DNA of 33,838 nucleotides from positions 1 to 33,838 of IMG/VR virus record IMGVR_UViG_3300042549_001991; one strand, 5' to 3'. Positions 12,141-20,864 of the stretch are shown piece after piece (position 1 is the stretch's first letter; each line of letters starts with the position of its first letter). The translations under genes and the position numbers were made by a program. The notes under the pieces are model-generated. The model saw only the letters and a list, made by a program, of their open reading frames with translations. It was not told the DNA's origin and did no database searches. This DNA is from a virus.

Positions 12141-13204
12141 TCATCCCCCATTTCATACCAACCATCGCCCCAAAGGGTAAGCAAGCGCTTAAAGTATGCC
12201 TCGTATTGAAGGCCGATAGTATCAAGGTTGTAGGTGTCAACTGCACGCTGACGGATAGCGGCGCGGTCTAAATCTTTGACAGATTCAGCAGCCTGCATAA
12301 ATTCTTGCAAGGTGCGGCATCTAAAGCCTGAACCTGCAGGGTTATTTTCTGTGAACGCACCCCAATCAGTTGTGATTGTAGGTGTGCCACAAGCCTGTGA
12401 TTCAATGACCACATTACCGAATGGCTCAACATAAAGGGTAGGGGCAAATGTTGCTATTGCTCCACCCATCAACTTAGCTCGTTGTTCAGGTCCAACTGAA
12501 CCTACAAACTCGCCGTATCCTGATTGCTCACCAGGCCCTGCCAAGATGAGCCGCTTGCCTAAACGCTGGCAAACTTCTTGTGCAATTCTGTAACCCTTGC
12601 GATCAATAAGCCGACCAATAAACAAGTAATACTCGCCCTGCTCGTCTCCCTTGCCATCTCCCAATGGGAACATTTCAGGTTCTAAATACCCTGGAATGAC
12701 TGCATCGTAAAACTGGCCATCGGCAGTTGTCGGGTTTTTCCACCCTGCATAGATTGAGTGCATCCAGGCATAAGACTCAAAGACTCGAAACTTGGCAAAC
12801 ACGCCGCCGTAGCCAACGCCAAACTCCACCGCAGTGTGCGCTGGAAAGGCATCGGCAATTGGCTGTTGTGCGCTGCCACCGATAAGGCAAATGAAATCTT
12901 CTTTTTCAATTCGTGAGGCGATACCAGCAATGGCGTTGGCATTGAACTCATCCCACAATGCACCGTGAAACGGGAATTGCGTGTAGTGAGCAACAGTTGC
13001 CACCGCCTGCGCCCGCGTACTATCTGCAACGCAGGTGATTAGCTCGGTGACTGGTGCCTCAACGGTTTCACCCGCATACAAGAATACTTCGTGGCCTAAG
13101 TCGTGCATCATTATGCAAAAACGGCGCACCTTTTCAGTAAAAGCGCACCCTGCGAACTCTTTTGTTACCTGTGTGTGTGGCAGTGCCACGATGTGAAAAC
13201 GCAT
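12137..13204 (-). CDS. GT4-type glycosyltransferase
   Basis: A 355-residue GT-B glycosyltransferase. The C-terminal nucleotide-sugar domain shows FIGRLIDRKG (K203), LAGPG and the E-x7-E motif EPFGNVVIE (E260/E268) followed by SQACGTP. The N-terminal acceptor domain is divergent. It probably transfers a sugar to a phage fibre protein, phage DNA or the host surface. Its neighbours, two fibre genes, favour a virion or receptor role; this is inference. GGGGG lies 5 nt upstream of the ATG. Together with the GT-A protein near the capsid gene, the phage has two glycosyltransferases within its structural module. Confidence 0.85.
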   Translation of the reverse strand: MRFHIVALPHTQVTKEFAGCAFTEKVRRFCIMMHDLGHEVFLYAGETVEAPVTELITCVADSTRAQAVATVAHYTQFPFHGALWDEFNANAIAGIASRIEKEDFICLIGGSAQQPIADAFPAHTAVEFGVGYGGVFAKFRVFESYAWMHSIYAGWKNPTTADGQFYDAVIPGYLEPEMFPLGDGKGDEQGEYYLFIGRLIDRKGYRIAQEVCQRLGKRLILAGPGEQSGYGEFVGSVGPEQRAKLMGGAIATFAPTLYVEPFGNVVIESQACGTPTITTDWGAFTENNPAGSGFRCRTLQEFMQAAESVKDLDRAAIRQRAVDTYNLDTIGLQYEAYFKRLLTLWGDGWYEMGDE

Positions 13205-13224
13205 TGATTCCCCCGAATCTGTAT

Positions 13225-13362
13225 TTAGAGCGTTGGTTGGTTTTCTTGAGCTGCAATCATTTCGTCATAGGTGCTTTTTAGCATTGAGGTAAATTCCCCG
13301 TTGCCACGGTCTATGACTGCGTACTCTGAACCTTCAATTTCGATGATTTCTACATTTTCCAT
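13225..13362 (-). CDS. Fibre-associated small protein, copy 1 (45 aa)
   Basis: A 45-residue protein with the core DRGNGEFTSMLKSTYDEMIA, nearly identical to that encoded at 14380-14529. GGAG lies 7 nt upstream and the gene starts right after the stop of the second fibre gene. A 32-nt stretch (13280-13311) is identical to 14435-14466. The position directly after a fibre gene in both copies suggests an assembly or fibre-partner role; no function is known to me. Confidence 0.65.
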   Translation of the reverse strand: MENVEIIEIEGSEYAVIDRGNGEFTSMLKSTYDEMIAAQENQPTL

Positions 13363-13363
13363 T

Positions 13364-14383
13364 TTATAGCTCCGCACTTACGCCAATAAATGCACCTGTT
13401 GCATTTGATTGCATCTTGCCACTTTGATCTAACAAAAATACAGGGCTTCCGTGTGTGTATCGCATATAAGCAACATTGTTGTTGCTGCCAAATACTGCCA
13501 CAGTACCACCGCTGACATTGCCAGAAGTAGTAGTGAAAACACGCACCTGAGAGTAATCAACCACCGTTGGGGCAATTCGCATTGAAACAGGCAAGTTCAA
13601 TTGTGCGTCAAAAACTGTAGTGCTAGCAACAAAGCCAATGCCTGCAAGTGGGTTTCCTGCGCCTGCGGTTACAAGGTAGTAATACCGCTGGCACAATGCC
13701 AACTCCCCGCCGATTGAGCCGCCAGCGCGGGCGAATGGGGTTGCTACATTGCCAGCCTCAAGTTGCATACCCCAAAACTGCAAAGTGCCTGTTGCTCCGC
13801 CAGTTGGAAGAATAAATTGAACGGCTAGATTTGAACTTGCCCCAATTGTTTTTCCAGATACGGATGGAATAAGAACGCTATATGTATATCGTTTCCATTC
13901 GTTAGTAAATACAAAACCTGGTGATTGTGTTGTAACCGATGCTGAACCGCCACTGCCAAAGTTTTGGTTGAAGCGTAAATAAGGACCTGTAGTAGTTGGT
14001 CCAGCAGCAACACGCGCCCAAAAACTAAAAGTCACAGTTTGATTTGCAAATGTTCTAACATCTTCAATTGGTTGTTCAAGAGTAAAGTAACTTGTAGTTC
14101 CTACACTTGAACAATTTATTTGCAAAAAATATTGACTTTCATAACCTGTAACTGGCGCGCTTCCAGCGGTAAATGGTTGCTGAGATAATGTGACAGTTCC
14201 GTTGCCATCTCTAAGAGATGCCCACCTGTCAAGCGTGTAAGCACCTGCGCCAAGCGTGAAAGTAGTCCCTCTTTGTGCCCAAGTAAAGTCACCATTTATG
14301 ATGCGATTCTTCCCCGCAACATACGGTGCCACCGCCCCGCCGAGGTTGTCTTGTGTATCGGCTGTATCTCTTGATCTAGTCAT
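13364..14383 (-). CDS. Tail fibre / receptor-binding protein
   Basis: A 339-residue protein beginning with a short linker, then [15 protein letters not shown] and a long beta-rich domain (EDVRTFANQTVTFSFWARV, WGMQLEAG, ELALCQRYYY) ending VSAEL. This is a carbohydrate-binding-like jelly-roll seen at the ends of phage fibres. The same domain forms the C-terminus of the collagen-like fibre (14532-17651), so the two are paralogues. It lacks a collagen shaft, so it may attach to the larger fibre or be an alternative tip. Its ATG overlaps the stop of the small protein upstream. Confidence 0.8.
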   Translation of the reverse strand: MTRSRDTADTQDNLGGAVAPYVAGKNRIINGDFTWAQRGTTFTLGAGAYTLDRWASLRDGNGTVTLSQQPFTAGSAPVTGYESQYFLQINCSSVGTTSYFTLEQPIEDVRTFANQTVTFSFWARVAAGPTTTGPYLRFNQNFGSGGSASVTTQSPGFVFTNEWKRYTYSVLIPSVSGKTIGASSNLAVQFILPTGGATGTLQFWGMQLEAGNVATPFARAGGSIGGELALCQRYYYLVTAGAGNPLAGIGFVASTTVFDAQLNLPVSMRIAPTVVDYSQVRVFTTTSGNVSGGTVAVFGSNNNVAYMRYTHGSPVFLLDQSGKMQSNATGAFIGVSAEL

Positions 14384-14529
14384 TGGTTAGGCTCCAAACT
14401 TTGGTTGGCAATCATTTGATCGTAGGTAGATTTGAGCATTGAGGTAAATTCCCCGTTGCCACGGTCAATGATGGCGTGGGTTTCTGTGATTCCCATTGAT
14501 TCAACTTCAATAAAAGTTACATTATCCAT
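14380..14529 (-). CDS. Fibre-associated small protein, copy 2 (49 aa)
   Basis: A 49-residue protein (MDNVTFIEVESMG... DRGNGEFTSMLKSTYD) paralogous to the 45-residue protein at 13225-13362. It lies directly downstream of the collagen-like fibre, with GGAG 7 nt ahead of the ATG, and overlaps the next fibre gene by 4 nt. The fibre-plus-small-gene pair is thus repeated. Confidence 0.65.
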   Translation of the reverse strand: MDNVTFIEVESMGITETHAIIDRGNGEFTSMLKSTYDQMIANQSLEPNQ

Positions 14530-14531
14530 TT

Positions 14532-17500
14532 TTACAACTCCGCACTAAATCCAACATAGCCACTTGCGCTGCCATTGTTAATTATGAAATAAGGACGATA
14601 TTGGGTTAAACCAGTAATTCCTGAAGCGTTAATTGAACCAACTTGAACGCCTGATTGTTGAGACAATAAGGCTAAAGTTAAACTTGAAGATATAATGCTT
14701 ACACCATCGTATAAAGCAACAGTTGAATAATCAATTGAAGTTGGTACTACTCGCATTTGTACAGGTAATTTCATTTCAATATAGGCTTGGTTGGTTGCGT
14801 TAGCAATTCCCTGACCAATGTGGGAGTACGCATCTCCGCCTGTATTTCGCACATAATACCGCTGACACGCCGCGAGTTCACCCTGGATGGTGCCAGTTGC
14901 AGTTTGGAACGCGGTGGCTACGGTGCCTGCTTCAAGTTGGAATCCCCACAAATCAAAAGTATTTGTTTGGATGCCAAGAGAACCAGTGCGACTATCAAAG
15001 GCAGACCCAGCAGATACCCAAATGTTGTATTCAAGCATTGAATTATTGTTGGTGCCAAGAGTTTTGCCTGTTATTGAAGGCAAGGTGATTGTTCGTGAAT
15101 AACGCACCCAAGATGTTGTTATTGCAAACTTTTGAGTTCCACCAGCGTTTTCAACTGTTGCTGAAGGTGAGCCACCTGTTCCAAAATATTGTCTAAATTC
15201 AAATGACACATTGGGTGTACCACTTGCAGCCTTAGCCCAAAAAGAAACTGTAACCGTTTGACCTGCTAAAGTTCTTACATCTTCAACTGTTTGTCCAAAG
15301 ATTGTTCCTGCGAAACCTGAACTTTGACCAGTTGTAACTGCACGCAAATATTGCTTGGCTTCGTAGCCTGCTACTGGCGCAGTTCCTGGTGTAAATTGTT
15401 GCACCGAGAAAGTAGAACTTCCACTCAATACATTCACACCAGTAAATCTGTCAACAATATAAACAGAGGTTTCTGTTGACAAAGTTTGACTTGAAAAAGC
15501 CCTTTGATTGTAGAAACAATCACCGTTAATGATTCTGTTTTTCCCAGCAAAGAACGAAGAAGTATTCAGCGGATAGCGTGCATCTGCCTCTGCCTGGGTG
15601 TAGGTATTAGCCACATTGAAAGCGCCATAGGCCACTACAACCAAAGTGTCATTTAGGGTTGCAGCAAGTGCCAACACAACTGATGTGCCATTGGTAGCGG
15701 TGTAGTCGGTAGTGCGTACAAGAAGCACACCGTTGAGATAAACCTGCTCGGCACCTACTGTGTAGGCAAGAGTCAATGAGTTTAGATCGCTGCCGCTAAA
15801 TGTTGTTTGTCCAGCGGTGGCACTGTACGAGTATGAAACAGCAGCGGCGGCACCTGCAGCGCCGCTGGCACCTGTAGCACCAGTAGCACCGACTGTTCCA
15901 GTAGCGCCTGTGGCTCCTGCAGGGCCTGTAGCTCCAGCAGGTCCAGTGGCACCTTCAGGTCCAGTAGCACCAACAGGTCCAGTAGCACCCGTAGCGCCAT
16001 CAACACCAGCAGGTCCAGTAGCACCTATCGGTCCAGTAGCTCCAATAGGACCAGTAGCACCAACAGCGCCAGTGGCACCAACAACACCAGTAGGTCCAAC
16101 ATCTCCAGTTACTCCCTGCGGTCCAGTAGCACCAACGGGTCCAGTAGCACCAATTGGTCCAGTGACACCAACTAAACCTTGTTCACCTTGAATTCCTTGT
16201 GGCCCAGTGGCTCCAACAGGTCCAGTAGCACCTGCAGCACCTGATGGGCCAGTGGCACCATCAATGCCTGCAGGCCCTTGTGCGCCAGTGGCACCGATTG
16301 GGCCAGTGGCACCCGTAGCACCATCTGCACCGTTTGCACCGCTTGCACCAGCAGGTCCAGTAGCACCAATTGGTCCAGTTGGACCAGTAGGGCCAGCAAC
16401 GGTTGAAGCGGCACCTGATGCACCAGTAGCACCGATTGGTCCAGTTGGACCTGTAACGCCAGTAGCACCAATTGGTCCAGTAGCACCAGTTGGGCCAGTT
16501 GGGCCGACAGGGCCTTCAACGGCTTGCAGTGAGGTAATTACATAAGAATAATGTTGTGAGCCTTCAGTGTAAAAGTTAATTGTTCGAGCAACGCCATCAT
16601 CATTGCGAGCATATAATTCAACAATCATACGATCTGTTGCAGATACTGCCGAACTTGGCAACACAATTTCAAGCTGCGTAAGCATTGGATTTGCGCCATC
16701 GTAAGGAATTAAAGTTGCATCTGTATCGCCAATTGTGGCAAGAACAGTGCCTGCATTATTTGCTAACTTCAAGCGTGCAAAAGCATAAACATCTGAACCG
16801 TTTGTTGGCTTTGAAAAGAATACTGAAAAGCGCTGAGCGCCTGCAGGAATGAGCGTAAAACCAAATGGCTCGCTGATGTATTGCTGCATCAGTTCAGTTG
16901 AGTTGCCAGCAACAGAGTTTGTGACAGTTGCCATTGCAGCAGTTGTTGGTTCAGTACCTAATTGCTTAAATCCAGCAAGTTCAGTAATTGATTCGTTAAA
17001 ATAATAGTAACGGCCAGTTGTGTAGCCTTGAGGACCAGTAGCACCAGTAGCACCTGTTGGACCGCTAACACCTGTTGCACCAATAGGGCCAGTAGCACCA
17101 GTAGCACCAATTGGACCTGTAACACCTGTTGGTCCAGGAACGATTGAATCTGCACCTGTTGGACCTGTAGAACCTGTTGGACCAGTAACACCAGTTGCAC
17201 CAACTAAACCTTGTGGGCCTGTTGCGCCAACTGGACCTGTAGCACCGATTGGGCCAGTAACACCGATTGGACCAGTAACACCGATTGGGCCAGTAACACC
17301 TACGGCGCCTGTAGCACCTACAGGGCCAGTAGCACCGATTGGGCCAGTAACACCAATTTCACCTTGAATTCCTTGAATTCCTTGTTGGCCCGTAGCCCCG
17401 ATTGGACCTGTTGAACCTGTTGGTCCAACTGGACCTGTAACACCGATTGGACCAGTAACACCAATAGGACCTGTTGCACCTATCGGACCAGTAGCACCTA

Positions 17501-17651
17501 TCGGACCTGTAACACCGATTGGACCTGTGACACCTGTAGCACCTACTGGACCAGTAGCACCTGCAGGCCCCGATGGACCTTGTGGGCCTTGTGCATTAGA
17601 AATAGTGACATCAATATCTTCAGTGTTAATTGTTACAACGCTTGTGGCCAT
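14532..17651 (-). CDS. Collagen-like tail fibre
   Basis: A 1039-residue fibre. After 18 residues, a Gly-x-y collagen-like shaft runs to about residue 208 ([14 protein letters not shown] repeats). A non-collagen domain of about 170 residues follows (~209-378), then a second collagen-like shaft to ~602. Next come a fibre domain typical of phage tails ([12 protein letters not shown] ... [13 protein letters not shown] ...AEADARYP) and the KNRIINGD receptor-binding-like domain shared with the next fibre. Phage collagen-like repeats form triple helices without hydroxyproline. It overlaps the preceding structural gene by one base. Confidence 0.88.
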   Translation of the reverse strand: MATSVVTINTEDIDVTISNAQGPQGPSGPAGATGPVGATGVTGPIGVTGPIGATGPIGATGPIGVTGPIGVTGPVGPTGSTGPIGATGQQGIQGIQGEIGVTGPIGATGPVGATGAVGVTGPIGVTGPIGVTGPIGATGPVGATGPQGLVGATGVTGPTGSTGPTGADSIVPGPTGVTGPIGATGATGPIGATGVSGPTGATGATGPQGYTTGRYYYFNESITELAGFKQLGTEPTTAAMATVTNSVAGNSTELMQQYISEPFGFTLIPAGAQRFSVFFSKPTNGSDVYAFARLKLANNAGTVLATIGDTDATLIPYDGANPMLTQLEIVLPSSAVSATDRMIVELYARNDDGVARTINFYTEGSQHYSYVITSLQAVEGPVGPTGPTGATGPIGATGVTGPTGPIGATGASGAASTVAGPTGPTGPIGATGPAGASGANGADGATGATGPIGATGAQGPAGIDGATGPSGAAGATGPVGATGPQGIQGEQGLVGVTGPIGATGPVGATGPQGVTGDVGPTGVVGATGAVGATGPIGATGPIGATGPAGVDGATGATGPVGATGPEGATGPAGATGPAGATGATGTVGATGATGASGAAGAAAAVSYSYSATAGQTTFSGSDLNSLTLAYTVGAEQVYLNGVLLVRTTDYTATNGTSVVLALAATLNDTLVVVAYGAFNVANTYTQAEADARYPLNTSSFFAGKNRIINGDCFYNQRAFSSQTLSTETSVYIVDRFTGVNVLSGSSTFSVQQFTPGTAPVAGYEAKQYLRAVTTGQSSGFAGTIFGQTVEDVRTLAGQTVTVSFWAKAASGTPNVSFEFRQYFGTGGSPSATVENAGGTQKFAITTSWVRYSRTITLPSITGKTLGTNNNSMLEYNIWVSAGSAFDSRTGSLGIQTNTFDLWGFQLEAGTVATAFQTATGTIQGELAACQRYYVRNTGGDAYSHIGQGIANATNQAYIEMKLPVQMRVVPTSIDYSTVALYDGVSIISSSLTLALLSQQSGVQVGSINASGITGLTQYRPYFIINNGSASGYVGFSAEL
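15845..17597 (-). repeat. Gly-x-y coding repeats (two blocks)
   Basis: The DNA here is a low-complexity array of nine-base units coding GATGPx or GPIGVT, in two blocks of about 17597-17030 and 16510-15845, split by ~515 nt of unique sequence. Unit copies differ mostly at third positions, so the protein repeat is selected while the DNA drifts. Such tracts can expand or contract by recombination and vary fibre length. Confidence 0.85.
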
Positions 17652-17992
17652 TATCGAGTCACCTCTGCAGAAATGTTAAGTTCACCTTGTAGCAAGCGGG
17701 TGACAATGCCACCGCTTGATTGTAGCTCTAAGTCATAAACATATTCACCCTTTGGCAACACGGCAGTTTGTGTTGCGGTTTGATCTAGGCTGATTGTGCC
17801 AGCGGCACCGCCAAGAGTAATGCCAGCACCTGTTGTAAGTGAAAGGATTGTGTCAGTTTCATCAACATCAATGCGTGCTTGTAGGCGGGCAGTATAACCA
17901 GTTAGGTTAACTGCAACATTATCAATTCTCCAAGTCATAAGGAGATTAAAAGTTGCGCCTTGCTCGATTGTGAAGTTGTACTCACCTGCCAT
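17651..17992 (-). CDS. BppU-like baseplate/structural protein
   Basis: A 113-residue beta-rich protein ([21 protein letters not shown]... ARLQARI... [15 protein letters not shown]). Proteins with this IEQG(A/S)TF start and YDLEL end are common just before fibre genes in siphophages and resemble BppU-type N-terminal baseplate domains. It probably anchors the collagen-like fibre, which starts on its last base. GGAG precedes the ATG. Confidence 0.65.
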   Translation of the reverse strand: MAGEYNFTIEQGATFNLLMTWRIDNVAVNLTGYTARLQARIDVDETDTILSLTTGAGITLGGAAGTISLDQTATQTAVLPKGEYVYDLELQSSGGIVTRLLQGELNISAEVTR

Positions 17993-18019
17993 TTATTTAC
18001 TCCAAAATTTAAGGGTGGA

Positions 18020-18205
18020 TTACTTTGAGCCTTTGCCAAAATCTGTTGCTGAAGCATCCAGCCATTTTAGGATTGGACCAGCAGCGCCAGCAATGGCAGC
18101 CATTCCAAGAGTTTCTAAATTAGTCTCGCCTGCAAGATATAGGGCAATTGCTGCCGCTGCTGCTGCGCGAAACCAAGAAAGTGAGATTTGCTTAAATTGT
18201 TCCAT
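18020..18205 (-). CDS. Holin-like small membrane protein
   Basis: A 61-residue protein with two hydrophobic stretches (FRAAAAAAIALYLAG and LGMAAIAGAAGPILKWL) and a basic C-terminus, preceded by AAGGGAG. It follows the endolysin gene after a 56-nt gap. Size and topology fit a small holin, but sequence does not prove it. Confidence 0.55.
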   Translation of the reverse strand: MEQFKQISLSWFRAAAAAAIALYLAGETNLETLGMAAIAGAAGPILKWLDASATDFGKGSK

Positions 18206-18261
18206 TATGTGACTCCCTTGTTGTTTTGACCTGTAAATTGTAAAACAGGCACAAATCGGTA

Positions 18262-18717
18262 TTAGTTTGCTTTTTTTGCAGGAACTGGAACCATTTTAGC
18301 ACCAACCTGCGTAACAATGCTTGGCTTTTTCATCCAACAAAACCACGGTGAAGTGTCATTGGCAAATTCTTCTTTGATTGAAATGTGAAGGTGCTTATGG
18401 TGCTGGTTTGAACCCGTGTATTTGCGGTTGCCTTGCTTGGCCTTTTCCTTTGACCAAATAAAACCGCTGAAAATTAAGTAATCTACTCGCTTATCTTCTT
18501 TTAGCTTTTCGAAGATGTCAGCGCAATCAATACCGTGTTTAGGATCGTGGGTAAGGTCAACGGCCAAACCTGTATTGTGATCTGAATTCGGGCTTTGAAC
18601 CTGATGGGCAGCCGATGGCAATAACCCATCTGATGCCTTCTTGCGCATTGGCTTCAGGGCGGTGGCTTGGCGTAGCACTGCCACTGCCGCTGGTGTTGCT
18701 TTCTTTACTAATTTCAT
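18262..18717 (-). CDS. Endolysin, M15-type peptidase
   Basis: A 151-residue peptidase of the VanY / L-alanyl-D-glutamate endopeptidase type: SDHNTGLAVD (H47, D54 as zinc ligands) and HKHLHIS with H109 or H111 completing the zinc site. It cuts peptidoglycan stem peptides. Neither a signal peptide nor a separate wall-binding domain is obvious, so it probably depends on a holin. It lies between two membrane genes, and its ATG overlaps the stop of the 64-residue membrane protein. Confidence 0.88.
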   Translation of the reverse strand: MKLVKKATPAAVAVLRQATALKPMRKKASDGLLPSAAHQVQSPNSDHNTGLAVDLTHDPKHGIDCADIFEKLKEDKRVDYLIFSGFIWSKEKAKQGNRKYTGSNQHHKHLHISIKEEFANDTSPWFCWMKKPSIVTQVGAKMVPVPAKKAN

Positions 18718-18908
18718 TTTTTCCCCAATAGGTCTAAGACAATTTCCATTTGCGTTTCAAGGCGATTAACCGCATCTTTGAGACTGCTGCCACCGTTGGG
18801 CTTGAGTTCGTTCAAATAATGCTTTACAAGCCATCGAACTGCCCCTGCAAATCCACTTACGATTGCAATGATAGAAACAATTAAGCCTGCCCAGTTTGCT
18901 GGTGTCAT
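18714..18908 (-). CDS. Holin-like membrane protein with coiled-coil tail
   Basis: A 64-residue protein: one N-terminal membrane helix (WAGLIVSIIAIVSGFAGAVRWLV), then a hinge (KPNGGSS) and an amphipathic helix (LKDAVNRLETQMEIVLDLLGKK). This matches single-pass holin-type proteins upstream of endolysins in actinophages. GGGAG lies 10 nt ahead of the ATG at 18908, which I chose because the longer frame adds a non-hydrophobic start without a site. It overlaps the endolysin by 4 nt. Confidence 0.65.
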   Translation of the reverse strand: MTPANWAGLIVSIIAIVSGFAGAVRWLVKHYLNELKPNGGSSLKDAVNRLETQMEIVLDLLGKK

Positions 18909-18924
18909 TTGCGCGGTTCTCCCG

Positions 18925-19038
18925 TTATGAGTTAAGTGATGTGATTTGTGCTTTAAGAACTGCGTTTTCTTGGGCGAGTACGCCGATGGTGTCACGCATA
19001 TTCTTTAGAACTTCTTGAATATCTACTTCTTGTTCCAT
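18925..19038 (-). CDS. Small coiled-coil protein (37 aa)
   Basis: A 37-residue protein (MEQEVDIQEVLKNM...VLAQENAVLKAQI) with heptad-spaced leucines and valines, so a short coiled coil. It directly follows the S74-type fibre gene, with GGGGAAG before its start, and precedes the holin-like gene. It could be a fibre chaperone or a lysis partner; no family is recognised. Confidence 0.5.
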   Translation of the reverse strand: MEQEVDIQEVLKNMRDTIGVLAQENAVLKAQITSLNS

Positions 19039-20856
19039 TTACTTCCCCTCTAGTGCTTGGATTCGTGCTTCTTGTTCTTGTGCCAGTTGTAGCAAAAATA
19101 TAGGCAATTTTTCGTAAGCAAAGTAATCAACTTGGCCTTCTTCGTTATACAGAATCAATGGCAATAAGCCTAATGCTTCAGCTTCTTCGGCAATAAATCC
19201 ATACTGTTGTTCTTGCTTGTCATCAATTTCAGGCAAATACTTAAAAGTTTTAGTTTGCAATTGCAATAATTTGCTAGAATCTATTGCATAAGGTTCCACA
19301 TCGTGTTTTTTGCGCAATGTTGATGCAGTTGTTCCAAAATCACCTGCACTGTTAATTTGCATAGAACGGCCAGTAACGGCTTTGCCGTAGGTAAAAGCCG
19401 AACGCAATGTTCCACTGCTAGATAAATACAGGAATTGATTAGTTATTCCAAATGTCACTGAAGTATCAACAACTAAACCAGACCTTGATGTAATTGTGCC
19501 ACCTGAAACAATAGTGCCATCAATGACCGTATCGCCACCAACTGCCAGTGTTGCAGTTCCTAATGTTGTTCCTGATGCACCGTTAAGTAGCAAACGGCGC
19601 ATAATTCCGCGACCAATGGTTGAATAGGCAACGCCATCACTGCCAGGATTTGAAAACAAAAATGTATCTGCACCGACATTTGTAAAAGAGTCTGTAGTTA
19701 GTGACCAACCTGCAATGGTTCCGCTATTTGTTGTGATTGATGTTCCTGAGATAGCGCCACCAACAATAGTTGCTGAATTAGTGCTAACAAGGCCAGTTGT
19801 ACTTATTGACCAACCATTTGAACCGATTCCAAAAAAGCCTGATTGTGCATTGATTGTGCCAGTAATCGTGGCACCTGTTGCAGTCAAAAGGCCAGTTGAA
19901 TCAATAACTGCCTTGCCAGCAATGTTGAGCGTTCCACCGATTATTGTTGAACCAGTAACGCTGCCTTGAAAGACTGCATTACCAGTTGTGGCGCTAATAG
20001 CCAAAGTTGGTGTTTGAGCTACACCGCTTGCATCGGTAAGTGTTGCAGTTGTTCCATTGCTTACAGTAAATGAGGTATTAGCAACGACTGAGGTAATGAG
20101 AAATGTTCCGTTATAGCCATCAGGTGCTAATCCGCTAACATTTACGCTTGTTCCAACACTATAACCGTGATTACTTGCAGTATATGTAACACTTGAGCCG
20201 TTACCTACTGCATTTGTTATGTTAACCGATCTGCCTGGACCAAAAGCAATACCACTTGCATCAGTAAGCGTTGCAGTTGTTGTATTGGCTACAGTAAATG
20301 TCGAACTTCCTGCAATGGCAGTAACTAAAAATGTTCCGTTATACCCAGCAGGTGCCAAATCACTAACGGTTACGCTTGAGCCAACAGCAAAGTTATGACC
20401 ACTTGCTGTGTATGTAACAGTTGTTCCATTGCCAACAGCGTTTGAAATGGTATATGAATTTCCTGGACCGTAAGCGGCAAGGCCAAGAGAATTAAGAACC
20501 ACGCGAGAACCAGTTGTTGTTGGGTCTGCGCCTGAATAAATAGTAATGCCATTGCCATTGATGCCTGTAATTTGATTGCTGCCGTTAACAATCGTGTTGG
20601 CGCTTTTCTGCAATGAATTAACAGATGCACTGTAAGCAATTCCAGCCTCGGTAAGAGCTGCTGCAGCAGCAGTTTGTGCGGCTGCGGCAGCAGAGGCGGC
20701 GGCTGCGGCTGCTGCGGCGGCGGCGGCCACCTCTGCGTTGGTGGCTGCTAATTGTGTTGTGGTTGCAGCAACTACAGGCAAAACGCTAGAAACTGTGAAG
20801 TCTGCATTTTGAACAACGGTAATTGGCGTATTAGTGATTTGCGGGCAAAGTGGCAT
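19039..20856 (-). CDS. Tail fibre with S74-type intramolecular chaperone
   Basis: A 605-residue protein. The N-terminus carries an alanine-rich helical stretch (~41-72), then beta repeats, including two near-identical units of about 70 residues (NAVGNGTTVTYTASGHNF and NAVGNGSSVTYTASNHGY) that end in TLTDASG. The C-terminus from ~500 matches the peptidase S74 intramolecular chaperone: TASTLRKKHDV, LQLQTKTFKY, GFIAEEAEALG and a final coiled coil. S74 domains trimerise the fibre and then cut themselves off, with the serine in the AST-LRKK segment as nucleophile. GGGGGAGCG precedes the ATG. It is probably the main or a side fibre. Confidence 0.85.
   Translation of the reverse strand: MPLCPQITNTPITVVQNADFTVSSVLPVVAATTTQLAATNAEVAAAAAAAAAAASAAAAAQTAAAAALTEAGIAYSASVNSLQKSANTIVNGSNQITGINGNGITIYSGADPTTTGSRVVLNSLGLAAYGPGNSYTISNAVGNGTTVTYTASGHNFAVGSSVTVSDLAPAGYNGTFLVTAIAGSSTFTVANTTTATLTDASGIAFGPGRSVNITNAVGNGSSVTYTASNHGYSVGTSVNVSGLAPDGYNGTFLITSVVANTSFTVSNGTTATLTDASGVAQTPTLAISATTGNAVFQGSVTGSTIIGGTLNIAGKAVIDSTGLLTATGATITGTINAQSGFFGIGSNGWSISTTGLVSTNSATIVGGAISGTSITTNSGTIAGWSLTTDSFTNVGADTFLFSNPGSDGVAYSTIGRGIMRRLLLNGASGTTLGTATLAVGGDTVIDGTIVSGGTITSRSGLVVDTSVTFGITNQFLYLSSSGTLRSAFTYGKAVTGRSMQINSAGDFGTTASTLRKKHDVEPYAIDSSKLLQLQTKTFKYLPEIDDKQEQQYGFIAEEAEALGLLPLILYNEEGQVDYFAYEKLPIFLLQLAQEQEARIQALEGK
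20657..20735 (-). repeat. GCN-rich polyalanine tract
   Basis: A low-complexity GCT/GCC/GCG run codes an alanine-rich helix of the S74-type fibre, with only a few Ser, Gln and Thr breaks. It probably forms a coiled-coil stem near the baseplate end. Confidence 0.7.
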
Positions 20857-20864
20857 CGCTCCCC

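Noticed and set aside
15782-17414. Several open frames on both strands across the collagen-coding region, rich in Pro-Val-Ala or Leu-Gln.
   Set aside because: They are shadows of the nine-base Gly-x-y repeats; their composition follows the repeat and none has a start signal or neighbours.
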